In this document: positions 32,619 through 45,389 of the stretch, piece after piece
Layout of the letters: every line of letters starts with the position of its first letter
Numbering within the stretch: position 1 is the stretch's first letter
Assembly (NCBI RefSeq): GCF_020379485.1
Contig: NC_063450.1
Span: forward strand, 47,520,681 to 47,584,680
Length of the DNA stretch: 64,000 nucleotides
Direction: 5' to 3'
Source: Brassica napus
Lineage: Eukaryota > Streptophyta > Magnoliopsida > Brassicales > Brassicaceae
Translations under genes and position numbers: made by a program
The notes under the pieces: generated by a model
What the model was told of the DNA's origin: nothing
Database searches by the model: none
Seen by the model: only the letters and a program-made list of their open reading frames with translations

Positions 32619-33823
32619 ATGCCTCCAGGTGCTAAGAAAAGGAAAGCTGCGAAGAAAAAGCAGCAACAACAAGAAGCATCTTCTCCTCAAGCCAATCTCA
32701 TACCCACCACCAACCATGGTGAACTTATCCCACTACCTACCCTTGTCTTTCTTTTGCTTTTCTTTTCTAATTGTCTATCTGTATCTCAATCATTCAATCT
32801 CACACACGTTTAGGCCACCTTTCTTGTTTGTTTGAGTAAGAATCTTTTCTCTATATATATATAGATCCTTCAAAGTTTGGATTTTTATTGCTGTGCTCAC
32901 TGATCCAACCAAATGGGTATCTATTTTTATTCACTTTCATATAGTTTTGTTGTGCCAGATTCATGATTTTGATTGAAAGTTTATATCTTTTGCTGATTTA
33001 TGTGGATCTCTGATGATTTTTGATTTGATTAATAGCTCTTCCAGTTTGATCTTTTAAGGTTGTAGATTTGACTTGGAACAGTCTCTAAGTCATTCTCTGT
33101 TGTGTAATATTATTATTGTTCCTCTGTTTTGAAACTAATGTGATTTGTTAAACCGGTGTTTTAGATTCGAGGGAAGAAGATGCTGTCAGAACCGACAAGG
33201 ATACTGATGAGCGTATAGAGATCACTGATTCAAGCCGTGATCGTGACAAGAACTCTAGCAGTAGCAGTAGTAGCAGCAGCAGCAGTAGCTCGGATGATGA
33301 ATCCGGTGAAGTTAAGAAGAAGGAGAGTGGTGAATCTGTTTCTGAAGCTGTTACTGTGAGTTCTATGCCAAACCAACCTATTCCAATAGCTGGAGATGCT
33401 CCTTTCATGGGGTCTACTGCTAATGTGATTGTCGAGAGTATCGGTTTGATGGACTCAACTACTCCTCCTAGTGATACACTTACCTCAGACGAGAGTTCTC
33501 TTGCATCTGATGAGGTTAAGCAGGCATCTTCAAGTGCAACCACCACTGCTAAAAAAGAAACTGAGGGAAAAACTTCGACTCTTGTTCCTGAAGGCAGCAA
33601 GGAGTCTGGAGCTACCAGCTCTCATGAAGAAGAGGTGATCCTAGTTGTTAATCTATTTTGATTTGGTTCACATTTTATTGTGTTGCTTATGTTACCATAG
33701 CAAATAAGACTATACTCGATACTCTCTCAGGCTTCCGTGCTACCAATGCATGGAGTTGCGCAAAGAACCTCATGGTTAAGTTGTTGTGGCTTGTTTGATG
33801 TGGTCACAGGATCCAGTAGATAA
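32619..33823 (+). CDS. Ser-rich plant-specific protein of unknown function, 220 aa
   Basis: Three exons: 32619-32718, 33165-33634, 33731-33823, all in phase. The N-terminus is strongly basic (GAKKRKAAKKKQQQQ), a possible nuclear signal. A 14-Ser run encoded by AGC/AGT triplets follows, then an acidic, Thr/Ser-rich disordered stretch. The end is a compact hydrophobic motif (GVAQRTSWLSCCGLFDVVTGSSR) that looks like the conserved part. No catalytic domain is seen. Position corresponds to the uncharacterised gene I recall as At4g18070. The Ser run is a microsatellite and may vary between lines. Confidence 0.8.
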
Positions 33824-34475
33824 ACTCAGGTAACTCCCAAACTTTCTTTAAATTTCTATTCCTCCCTCCTTACTGTTTGATGCATAGTCTATCTGTTCTT
33901 AAACGAACTTCATCAGTCTACATATGATTCTTAGTTCATGGATAATAAAAGAACCTTCATCATTGAACAATTGTGTATCTTATGGAACATCACTTTGAGC
34001 TGTGCGTGAAAACAGAATAATCATTAGTTACACAACACATTCGACTTGTTGATGGGTTTCTTGACACTCTTGTTTCAATCGCAGAAACAGTGTTTCCTTC
34101 GTGAGCTCAGAAGTGTTATCACAGCTAAGGATTCTCGGTTTTCTATATCAGGTTACCTGTGAAAATTCAGTAACTTGATGAATAGTCTTAAGGCAGGCTT
34201 GTCTGTAGTTTCTGCTCTTTATATAAGTGGATCTCTTCCCTTTCGCTCTGTTCGATTCCTTGTCTGTTGTTGTTTTTGTTCTCTCAGGTTCTGAGACTTT
34301 GAGACAGTTGTTGGCCAATTTATGTATGATTATTAGTATTTCTCTAGAGAATGAGCTAACAATATATTTAACAATAAGGGTTTCATAAGAAGTGTGTAAA
34401 AAGTTACTGTTAATTTCTATAAAGCAATACCGAAAAAAACACAAATCGTCCAAGAACACTAAAGATTCAGAATTA
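33824..34475. other. 3' UTR and spacer of the Ser-rich gene
   Basis: AT-rich; a possible 3' UTR intron (GT at 33830, with AG candidates near 34080 and 34270). No independent gene seen. Confidence 0.4.
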
Positions 34476-34862
34476 TTCTGCCTCTACCTGGGGCAGAGAT
34501 TTCCATATTCATACTCTTATGAGCAAAGTGAAACGGATCATAATCCTTAGAAACCAATCTGGAAACCATTGCTTTCATCTCTGCTAGATTCAGCTCTTTA
34601 TCAGATAACATTTCATCAAGACCCTTGGAAATTTCACCTTCTTCTCAACTCGCATCAAAGTGTCACCATCTTCTGGTTTGCAGACAGAATCTGCACCCTC
34701 ACCCCTAGAAATCTCATCTGCAAGAAACTTAACTTCTTCACCTCGTTCTAGTTTCCCCCTCTTTCACGCAATCACATTCTCTACCGTAAATAATCAAGAG
34801 AGCCTTTGTTCTTTGCATCCATCCAGGAAGTTATGATATCTCTTATTGGGCATACCGCATAA
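34476..34862 (-). pseudogene. Degraded coding fragment of an unidentified gene
   Basis: On the minus strand broken frames read protein-like sequence (FLADEISRGEGADSVCKPED, then LDEMLSDKELNLAEMKAMVS and KDYDPFHFAHKSMNMEIS), with at least one frameshift near 34640 and stops upstream. The residues look like a real helical protein rather than chance, but I cannot name it. No start, splice or promoter context remains. Confidence 0.45.
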
Positions 34863-34874
34863 ACCACTAAAGAG

Positions 34875-35460
34875 TAGGGTTGTTTTTCAAGTACTCGTCC
34901 TTTCCAAGTCAAGTATCAAGTCGTTGAGTTTTGCTACTTACAAGTACAACGCAAGTAACAAGTATCGCAAAAAAATTTACGAATCGCCTTGATATTACTC
35001 GTTACTTGTTTTACGACTAAAAAATGATAACTAAACCATAAAAACCAAAGCCCTAAACAAATATTTCTTTGTTGTAAGAAGTAAACAATATTTTCTTATC
35101 GAATTCCATCTTCCTTTTTTATATTAGGTGCAAATATTTTATTTAAAATAACTCTCTTGTTTTTACCAAGTCGAGTAAATAAAACAAACTTTCATAACCT
35201 TCTCTCGTAAAATATTATTTATCAAATAATTTTTAGAAACTTGGAAATATATCCAAGTAATTAATAAATACTTGTAAGTAGCAAATAATCGAACAAAACA
35301 AGTAATTTGCAAGTAACATATTTTTGGACAAGTACTCGAAATAACAAGTATTCGTTTCTGACAAGTCAAGTATAAATCGAAAAATTCATTACTCGTTCAA
35401 GGTAAGCCAAGTATCAAGTATACGTAAAAAAGCAAGTACCCGCCCCTGCGCCCACCCCTA
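34875..35460. mobile_element. Non-autonomous hAT-like element, 586 bp
   Basis: The left end reads TAGGGTTG and the right end, inverted, TAGGGGTGGGC; both are followed within 20 bases by CAAGTACT/GGTACTTG words. Flanks CTAAAGAG (34867-34874) and CTAAAAAG (35461-35468) form an 8-bp target duplication with one mismatch. The interior is filled with AAGTACTTG, AAGTAACAAGTA and CAAGTATCAAGT words. No coding capacity. Confidence 0.65.
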
Positions 35461-35606
35461 CTAAAAAGAACCAGAAAACAACAACCGGTTCGATATAATT
35501 GGTACTTTAACCAGTTCAATTGGATTAGTACGTTGACCGGTTAAGATAAAATGATCAAACTAAATACTTTGCGCTGACCAATCCTAAAAGACATTTTGGT
35601 AGAGAC

Positions 35607-37530
35607 ATGACCTCGGTGTTTCCTCGTTGTTTGGTCTCTTCTTCGGCGTCTATCTCTCTTCCCAACCGTCCTCCTCTCAGGTTAGCTCCCTTCAACTCTT
35701 ATTAGTTCTGAAGATTGAGAATTTTTAAAAGGTTCGCATCAAAGGTACGCCGTGCTTGGTGCTGGTTTTGCTGGAATCTCCGTTGCGTGGCACCTTCTCA
35801 AGGTACTTAATCTCTCTAGTCTTTAGTCCAAAGTTAACATCTTTTTTTTGGATAATAACTAATAAACAAATGTTCTCCCTTTTTTTGTTGCAGGACTGTC
35901 CAAAGGAGCTGAGCTTAAGTGTTGATGTATATGATGAAGTTGGCATAGGAGGTGGTGCTTCTGGAGTCTCGGGAGGCCTCCTCCACCCTTATTCTCCTAA
36001 AGGTTGATTTAAAAAATTGCTCTTTTTATGGTTTATCTATAGAGTTTGGTGATATTCTCCTCAGTTTCATAGACTCCTTTTAACTTTTTTTGATTTTTTT
36101 TAGGGAAGCTTCTTTGGCATGGTGGTGAGTGTTGGAGAGAGTGTTTAGAGCTCTTAAATGTTGCAGAGACAGCAGCAGCTTCTTCTTCTGCTGCGGAGAA
36201 GGGAGACTGTAACCAGAGTTTTGGAGATTTTATGGTTCGAAGAAGGTACACTCTCAATAGATTAACTTTCTTTCTCTTTTTAACTCTTTAAATTGACCAA
36301 CCTTTTCTTGCTGCAGGGGAATCTTGAGACCAGCAACAAATGCCAAAACTTTGAGTTTAATGACTGATGTAAGCTCTCTTTCACTCAGTTACACACATTG
36401 GTATTTAACTTAACCCATTAGTTTTACTTTTTCTTTTCTCTTACTGATGCAATTAGAATGCTCGAAACTGCCTTGCCGGTTGTGAAGTAGAGACTATAGA
36501 CAAAGATGCTGCCCAAAGCCTTGTCCCCAATCTATGCTTGCCTTTGAACTCCGCCTTTTATCTCCCAGGAGCTATGAATGTCAATCCGCAGCGCTATCTC
36601 CAGGTTTGGATAGACATAACAAATACACTTTCTTGAGTTTATCTCTTTTATCTTTACTGAGTTTTTTTAACTCCTTTTTTGTAGGCACTCTTTCAAGCAT
36701 GCCTAAACTCAGCAAGTGAATCACTTGGAAGGACAAACATAACTTTAGTGAAGCAATCTATAGATAATGTGCTTGAACTTGAAGGTGATTGATTTTTCTT
36801 AAGGTTCCTATGCTCTTACTATTTGAAACTAGTTTCTTGTATGTAAACATCCTAGTAGAGTATCTATGTTTCTAGTCCTTGCCAACATAGTTAGAGACTT
36901 AGTATAAACAGCTTTTATGTTGTATCTGTAGGAGAATATGATGCTGTTGTAATATGTCTTGGATCCAAGGTTAACTTTCTTCCTGGTCTCACTGGAAAGC
37001 TCCCTTTAAGGACATGCCGTGGCGTCATTACTCACCTGCAGTTACACGAGAGTGTCAGGGGAAGTTACCCGGAAGGTGGACCTTCGATCTTGTCAGATGC
37101 ATGGCTCGCGGTTCAGGGACCACGTGACATACACATGGGATCCACATGGGAATGGCAATCAAGAAACCATTCACCTGATGTCTCAGCTGAGGAAGCTTCA
37201 AAAGCTCTCGCCGAGCTTCTTCCAAAGGCGAGTGCAGTTTATCCAGAGATAGACAAATGGGAGTTTGCAGGCGCGAGGGCGGGTTTGAGAGCAATGCCAC
37301 CTGTTACAAGCCACGGGTCGCTACCGCTCTTGGGGTGTGTAGACCAGCTCGTAGGTGCGGCGGAAGGTGGACCTTGCAAGTTCTGGGTGTTTGGAGGGCT
37401 TGGATCAAGGGGACTGCTCTATCATGGTTGGCTTGGGAAACTTATTGCTAAAGCTGTTTTATGTTGTAAGGAAGAACTATTACCTTCTGAACTCACTTCT
37501 TGGAAGATTAATAATAGAGTGAAAAGTTGA
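35607..37530 (+). CDS. FAD-dependent oxidoreductase (DAO family), 426 aa
   Basis: Eight exons in phase: 35607-35680, 35745-35802, 35894-36002, 36104-36245, 36317-36368, 36457-36603, 36685-36784, 36932-37530. The N-terminus is Ser/Pro-rich (MTSVFPRCLVSSSASISLP), consistent with an organelle transit peptide. It is followed by the Rossmann dinucleotide fold YAVLGAGFAGISVAWHLL (GxGxxA), an acidic strand end (DVYDE) and GGGASGVSGGLLHPYSPKG. Later come GEYDAVVICLGSK and the C-terminal GARAGLRAMPP...FGGLGSRGLLYHGW FAD-site motif of the DAO fold (the family of glycine oxidase and the MnmC C-terminal domain). It probably binds FAD and oxidises an amine. The substrate is unknown. Confidence 0.88.
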
Positions 37531-37639
37531 ATTCTATATATGATTTTTGTGTTCGAAATCTTTGTGTAATGTTTGGGTTGGATGGACAAAGTCCAAGAAA
37601 AACCTACTCGAACAGGTCTAATATAGTCTACCTAAGTTC

Positions 37640-37950
37640 TAAACAGGTGTCTGTGGTTTCGGTTTATTCAGTTCGGGTAGTTCGGTTCGGCCGCAAACTC
37701 ACCAAAATAAACCAAAAAATTTGGTTCAGTTCAGTTTTCGGTTAGTTCAGTTTGACTTTTTTGGTTAGGTCGGTTATTTTTTTGTTCCATTTGTTTTAAA
37801 AATACTCTTTAAATATTTGAAAACCGAATATATCTAGAAACCGAACCTAATTGTTTTCAAAACCATACCAAACTGAACCGAACTCTTAACCGGTTCAGAA
37901 CCGAAAACTAAAAATTCTGGTTTGGTTCGGTTATAAATCCCAGGGCTAGA
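37640..37950. mobile_element. GGTTCGGTT-rich MITE-like remnant
   Basis: The segment carries TTCGGTT/AACCGAA words in opposite orientations at its two sides (GTTCGGTTCGG about 37680; CCGAACTCTTAACCGGTTCAG and GGTTCGGTT about 37880-37930), giving a partial foldback. Clear terminal repeats and a target duplication were not found. Confidence 0.4.
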
Positions 37951-38114
37951 TGAAATCATTGAGTCTAGCTACTCAGACAAGTCTAAAACAATCTCTAGTT
38001 ATAACAAGTTCTGAATCATTGTCTTTCTACTGGTGTCATTAAAACCTGAGCACAAGGAGTTTTACAGCCAAGATGAGAAATTACAACTAATCAGATTCTA
38101 ACTAACAATTCACT

Positions 38115-41100
38115 TCACTTTGAAGCTCTAACAAAGCTAGAGAAAGCTGAGTCATCATCTTGCAGGAGAAGTTGTGGGTTTCCTTGTTCAACAAGGCTTC
38201 CACGATCAAGAACTAGGATGCTGTCCAAATCAAGAACAGTAGAAATGCGGTGAGCAATGGTAATAACAGTTACACCTTTGCACTCGCTCGAGATCGCGTT
38301 GTGAAGTAAGGAAGCTGTGTGAACATCAATATTGGCGGTGCATTCATCAAGGCATAGAATCTTAGATGACTTGAGCAGAGCACGTGCAAGGCAAAGAAGC
38401 TGTCTCTGCCCAACAGAGAAAGAGTCCTTTACATTTGAATCTAACCCTCCTGCACTCTCAACCTCTGCCTTAACTTTACACTTCTCTAGAACCTCCCAGA
38501 TTCTCCAGTCCTCACTCATCCCAAGAGGATCAAGGTTCTCCCTACAAGAAATAGCAACTTCTGTTAGTAAACTGCAACCAAGATCCTGTTAGTAAAGCTC
38601 TCACCTCAATGATCCTTGAAACAGAAAAGGGCTTTGAGGGACAACAGCGAGGTGAGTACGAAGCTCTCTTACTGGAAGATGGTTAATGTTAACTCCATCC
38701 ACAAGTATCTCCCCATTACAAACAGGGTTAAGCCTGAGTAGTGCATTCAATATGGAAGATTTTCCAGCACCAGTTCTTCCTATAACTCCCACCTGATAAT
38801 AACCTTGTTCTTACATTACACAACAAAACTCAAGTCTGTCTCCACAATAGACATTTAACGTACCTGCATGCCTCCTTGGATTGTAAAAGAAATGTGGTTG
38901 AGTGCAGGAGGCATAGTTGAGATGTACCTCATTGTCACATTATGAAACTCAACCAGTCCTTGAACTGGCCACTTACCGCTGAGAGACTGGCTACCAGAGA
39001 CTTCTTCTTGTGGCACATCCATGTACTATTCATACACAAAGGGAACATGGTTCATGTATTGGTAACACTAATATAATGAAAACTAACCAGAATCATTACC
39101 TGGAGAACCCTTTCAACAGAAACCATTTCCTTTTCTGTTTCAGTAAAACTTGTTAAGAAACTTCCTAACAAAGAAACCAATGGAGCTGCATATGAGAGCG
39201 CCAATCCCACCTGTGATCTTATATGTTATATGCTTTCACTTTGCCAAATTTTTTATAAGAACTGAAGTTCCTCACCAGTCCAGGTGTGCCAAAACTAATT
39301 GGAAAGTTTCCTTGGGAGCCGATAACAGCCATTACAGCCACAAATAACACAATCATTGCTCCTAAGAGCTGCACCATTTTAAAAACATGAACACAATGAT
39401 ATTAATCTGCAAAAGAAATCTATAGAAGCAGATGTGTTAGTGTACCTGAAGACGCAAGGAGAGCCACAAGCTTGCAATAATCTCAGAGTAAGAAGTCCTC
39501 TGGTATAATGTCAAGTGCTCAATAAATCTAGCTACGAAATGCTCCTGTTACACATAGGAAACGACTCAATCATAAGAGCAACAACTCCTCTAGAAGTAGT
39601 ACCAAAACTACCTCTGAGTTAAAAGCCCTTATAGTTGATGATCCATCAAGTGTCTCACTGAAAGATGCATAGATTGGTGATCTTGAAACACTGTCCAACC
39701 TTCGTAGCTCCCTTGATGTTGACCTGTAGAAGAACTGGAACAATTTTACATTTAGTAAAAAAAAACTATAAACAATTCTCTTTTAAAAAAAAAAAAACAA
39801 ATATGAAGCAAAAGTACCTGAAGCTTGCTGTATATATACCAAAATGGCAGAAGCAGAAGCAGGAACAGAACCTGTATACATAATGTTAACAACTCCTTTC
39901 CAACAAAAGAAAAAAAACAGAAGAATATCACTTTGAGTTTGTGAAATAAACCTGAACATAAGACAATACTAGAACAATCCCTAACAAGCCAACAAAATTT
40001 GCTAGAAGAATGTTGAGGATGAACGGTAGAGAGTCATCGATTGTATATAGATCCGAGGAGAATCTGAAGAGATGAACCAAGAAAAAAAACAAAGTTAACT
40101 TAAAGAACAATATACACACAATCAAATAGTTTTCTCTTGTCTATAACCTGTTGAGTATCCTTCCACTTGGTGTCTGATCAAAGAACTGTATAGGTGCATT
40201 TATAAGCTTACAGATTAATGCATTATGAACACGTACTGCTGCTTTTAGTCCTCCATATGCAAACGAGAATGCTCTCACCAGGGTTAGTATTGAGTTTAAA
40301 ATGCAAAAGATACACAGAACCATCTGCAAGATTAGTAGTAACTTTAAACTCAATAAACGAAGATAAACAGAATTAAGTTCATTTTTTTCTTGACAAATAC
40401 CAGATAAAACGAGGTTGAGTATTGTGTGGCTCCTCTTCCAGTCTTATCAACCCAATAAGATAACCACAAATCATTTCCATTACGGGAAGCTTGCATCAGA
40501 ACAGCTGAAACCAATATTACAATCGTAATGAACCAACCAGAGAACACAGCATAGTTCCTGCAAGAACAGATAAACAGTCTTACTTACTTGATATACAAGC
40601 AATAAAAATGGATATAGCTAAATACAAAGTGTTTACCGATAAACCGCTACTTCAACTCGGCCTTCTTTTCTCTCTTCCACTTTGACAATATCTGCAGCTT
40701 CACTAACTTCGTCTACATCATCTTTCTTGATAGAAAGAGATTCTTTTCTTTTGTTGGTCAAGTGCTTTGAGGATGACATATCAAACTCATTGGATGATGA
40801 CAGTGATGGAAAGATGGATTTAGGCATGTCGGTAACGGTTCCAAACCATTTCACTTCTCCTTTGTCCATTACAACAACCATATCTGCACAAGATATCGCC
40901 TGTAGTAATAGAAAGGGAGTTGTAAGTTATAACACGGCAACATACAAGGAATCTTGATACATTTTCATTGTGAGAGAGAGAGTTGAAAGTTTACCTGAAC
41001 GCTGTGAGTGCACATAATGCGAGTCTTTTTGTTCAACAGAGGACCCAAAAGTGCTCTTTGCAAGATACAAGAGCCTACTTGTGAATCAACTGCACTTAGT

Positions 41101-44100
41101 ACATCATCAAGCAGATACATGTCTGTACCATGATAAACAGCCCTGTTGATTATGCAAAAAGAATAATTAGAAACACAACACTCAATCTGTTGATAGTGAA
41201 AGAGGAAATGAGAGAGAGCAAAACCTGGCCAAAGCAAGACGAGCTCTCTGTCCACCGGATAAGTTTACTCCTTTATCGCCTATAAATGCCATGTCACCTC
41301 CGACCATAAGTGAAATATCCACATCTAGTGCACAAGCACTTAGTGTGTCCAGATACCTAGCTTAACCAAGTTACAAGAAGGTTAAAACTCAGTGTGTCCA
41401 AATCTAAGAGCAGAAAGAGCATAGATGTGTTGATGAAGCTAAATGACTTAACCTTTTGGAGTCAAAAGGCTTCCCAAATAAAATGTTTTCGCGTACAGTT
41501 CCAGATAATATCCATGGGACCTTGAAGTTTAGTGAGATCAACGTCAAGACTTCTCAAAATTAAAACCAAAAAGAAAAGGAATCATACAAAGTGTTTGATC
41601 AGATTACAAACCTGTGGAACGTATGCAACAGACCCATTTAGTAGTATTGATCCATGAACACACTGCATCTCTCCTAATAGTGAATTCAACAATGATGTTT
41701 TACCTGAACCAACCTGAAAAATGAAAGAAAGCACACATAAGATGAATGAATAATATATAGAAAGAGATAAATAAAATAAGGAAAGTGGGGACAGTTTCCA
41801 TACCTCACCGATGATTGCAACAAATGATCCCTTTGGAATTATTAGGTTAATATGTTTTATTGTCAAGCTATGTTCCTCTTCAACGTTACTTGACCAAGTA
41901 CAAGATGCATCTTCTACAAACACAGCTAATTCTTCAGAGATCAGACTAGAATCTGTAGATGAATCTTTATTATGCTCCAAACAACGCATAAACTTGCCCA
42001 CACGCCTGGTTGATATAAAGGCCTTGTGGCAAGGTAACCAAAACAAGATTTTAATTAAAAATGGTAGATAAAAAAATGCAACTATTAGGATCAGACAAGG
42101 TTGAAAGATGAGCTTACGTCAATCAGGCCATTGATGACCCATGGAAACGAGTTTAATGGAGAGATTAAGCTATTAAACAGAGCAAGACAAGTAAAAACCT
42201 GAAGAAAAAAAAAAAGCAATTCAAGTATCAGATTACCAAGTCAAGTCTATCTACTTATATATTCAAACACTACCGTTGCTGCATCAAGTTGATGACCCAT
42301 CAGTGCAAAGAGACCAAACGTGCAAAGAGAAAACAGAGTTGGTGTCGTCGCCCAAAAGAAAACACACCAAGCATCCAAATACTTCCTCGTCTGTAAAAAA
42401 ACAAACACAGACTTAACTTCTAATACAAAACTAAAATCTTGGAGCAAGAGAAAACTTCTGTTGATTTGAAAACCAAACCGCTAAGTGAGTAACTTCGGTG
42501 GCTCTTGTCTCCTTCAACCAATCAGCAAACCAGTTATCCCATCCATACATTTTCAGTGTCCTGATGTTTGTTAGAAGCTCTCCTGTCTTTCTTATCCTGA
42601 TACATATCAAAACCATCACAGGATGGATTACACTTAAAGGAACTTACCGGTGAACAGAACTAAACATCAAGACATCATTACCTCTCATCTTTTAGCTTCA
42701 TCATCTTCTCAGTTGCAGACGCAATCAACACAGATATCCATTTATTCACTGAGAAAGAGTATATAAGAAAAGAGAACACTCCAGATATTACATATTGTAA
42801 TGTAAGCTAGTACCTGGTATCAGTAAGATGGTAATTGCAAGTCCAGAGAGAAAAGCAAACTTGACTTGAGTATACAAAAGATACAAAGCTATCCCAATTT
42901 GCAAAGGCAGGCTGAGACATTGAAATAGTGACCATTTTATTTATACTCAAAATATAAGGAAAGTAACACTTTCATTGTTTACAAAAAGATGGCTGTTACC
43001 TCCACATATCATGCAAACTGTTGCACAAATTGACAATCCGGTCAGCATCTACCGACATAAATGTTTGAATCTCTCCCTCAGAAAATCCTGACCGGCTTGC
43101 TGTGTTCACCCACAAACACTGCATACCAGAGAACCAACATGTTTGATACACTTAAGAGCAATATTATATTACATAACTAGTTCATTTTTCACATGTATTA
43201 CCTTTCTGTAGATGACACTCATTATACTAGACCTGAGTTTCAGTTTGAGCTTTGAAAGTCTAAATGTGTATTGTGTATCAAGAAATGACCTACAAAACAT
43301 GAAGCATACATCAGAAGTTCCTATTGATCTCTTGTTACACTTTCAAACACAATCAGCATTGTATATTTACTTAAAGATAGATGTGAGGCCCAATGAAATA
43401 GCCAGGGTATAGCCAATGGAACTTCCTGAACCTGTTCAATTAAACTAAGAGTCAGATACTTCATCAGTGATCATTATATACACCAAATATTTATACCTTT
43501 TTCAAGATATTTGATAAGTCTGTTGAGTAATAAGGGGCCTGCAAAGCCTATGCAATCATTGAACACCTGCAAAAATTATGTATTTACAGTAGCAATATTG
43601 ACAAAAATAATCAGAAAATTAATGAAGCAAATGTGTACCTTCAAGAGTCCAAGTCGAAAGTATGGCCATCCATAAACACCAGAGATTGACCAGAATAGTG
43701 ATGGGTTTGAGCTATTGTTGGACTCTTGAAGCTGCCAGCTTCTCAATAGATTCTCACAGCATGTAGAAGGATCCATATCAAGAGGAAGTGGAAGTAGATC
43801 TTCGAATTCTAGCTGTTTCAACGAGCCGTGTTTGATTACTAAACCAATGTATCCAAAAGTGAATAGATCCCAACAGCTGCTAGTTCTCTCCTTCAAAAAC
43901 AAAAGAGTAAATCTTTTGGTTTAACCTCTCTGTAAACAAGTACTAGTTAGTTAGAAAGAAAAGACACCGGGAAGGGAAGTCACATACAATGACCCTTTGA
44001 TCATGACCTTCCTCAATGAGTGGATCTTCCAAAGAGCTACAAGGAGATTAATGAAAAACTGGAGTAAGAAAACTGAAGAAGATAATGGTATAGAAAGCAT

Positions 44101-44809
44101 ACATACCTATTCTTGGGAGGTGTCTTCTTTATCCTAAGGACGTTGATAGAGATACCAAAAGCAATGTCCAACATGATCATCCAAATCTCCAACGTCTGTG
44201 AATTTCATATATGCCCACCAAGTATTTATATGGAATATGTGACTCAAATGGTAGTGACCAGTGACAGACAAAGAGTTTGAATTACCTGTAAAGTAAAGAT
44301 CGCATTGAGATGAAATGCTTCCATTAGGAATCTAAAGATCCACCAGAAACATAGGATCCGGCTAGTGAAAACGCAGCAAGCACATGATAGCTTCGATGAG
44401 AGCATGACTGCAAGCTGCAGAGTAGAAACTGATAAGAGTAAAGAGGAAGGAGGAAACATGGTTGATAAGAACAAGAAGAGATGCAAACAGAGGCTTACCC
44501 ACATTGCGAAACGAGACAGAGGGACAAAGCAAGGAATGAAATCTCTTCTAGGATATGTCCTTAGAAGCACCACAAGGTCCACGCAAGACAAACATGCTCC
44601 AAGTGCAGGTATTACATACAACACACTCTTCTCAATGTAGCTTTTCTAAAAAAAAGAAGAAGATCAGAAGAGTAGAATTGATCATTTTCAAAAACTACCA
44701 AAAGCCTACTTACCCTTCTGTTACATGTAGCACTCCTTCTCGTTGCCGTGAGTATGAAGATCAGAAGAAGAGTAACTACATTTGCTCCCAACCCTAAAAC
44801 TGTAAACAT
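38115..44809 (-). CDS. ABCC13: ABCC13-type ABC transporter (MRP subfamily), about 1402 aa
   Basis: Thirty-two minus-strand coding exons, from 44809-44714 (first) to 38792-38605 and 38541-38115 (last), could be joined in phase without a stop, giving about 1402 aa. The N-terminus has hydrophobic TMD0-type helices ([31 protein letters not shown]). NBD1 has Walker A GSGKTS, signature LSGGQRA and Walker [14 protein letters not shown], with Asp for the catalytic Glu as usual in ABCC. NBD2 has [17 protein letters not shown] and [12 protein letters not shown] with the Glu. ABCC proteins export glutathione conjugates and other anions, often into the vacuole. The ABCC13 name is from overall likeness. 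The start is uncertain: an upstream exon may be non-coding. Confidence 0.9.
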
Positions 44810-45060
44810 TCTAATTAAGGAACCAATTACTCACTACTCATGAGACAAATCCCTATAAAACCAAACGAGCTTAGAGAAGGATATAAGTCGCCTAAACGTT
44901 CCAGGCTTGCGTCCATATAGGGCAGCTGAGACAGAGACAAATGTTTCATCATCATGAACAACAACAAAAACCCCCACAGAGACAAATTTAGTAGCAAACA
45001 AAAAAGAAAAACTCAATACTTACAGTTGAGTTGGTGCGAGTAATAGTCATGGGTTCTCTA
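44810..45060 (-). promoter_or_regulatory. Leader region of the ABCC13 gene with an upstream ATG
   Basis: Minus strand: an ATG at 45050 opens nine codons up to a good donor (ACT|GTAAGT at 45024/45023). If spliced to the AG at 44812-44811, the short frame is out of phase with ATG 44809 and overlaps it. A different acceptor (CTCTGTCTCAG, about 44928) would extend the upstream frame to about 38 residues before a stop. Which form is used cannot be decided here. Confidence 0.4.
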
Positions 45061-45142
45061 GGTCACAAAGCCTTCCTGAATTCACCAAACTCCATATTTT
45101 TTTCTCTTTTATATATTCGTAGAAAAAGTCCTCTTTTTAATA

Positions 45143-45385
45143 TTCCCTCTGTTTCATAATAGTTTATGTTTTGCCTTAGTGCACAAAAATTAAGAAAACT
45201 ATATTTTTTAAAAACAATTATTTTAAAGATATAATTTTAAAATCTGTTAACCAATTATAAAAAAGATGGTAAAATCTAATTGGTTGAACAGTTTCCAATA
45301 AAATTAAAATTAACCTTAAAATCTCAAAACTTCATGTAAATTGAAACAAAATAATCCTTCTAAAACATCATTGAATCGGAGGGAG
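45143..45385. mobile_element. Stowaway-type MITE, 243 bp
   Basis: The ends TTCCCTCTGTTTCATAAT and, inverted, CTCCCTCCGATTCAATGAT match the Stowaway CTCCCTCCGTTTC terminus. TA dinucleotides flank both sides (45141-45142 and 45386-45387). The interior is AT-rich and non-coding. Confidence 0.8.
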
Positions 45386-45389
45386 TATA

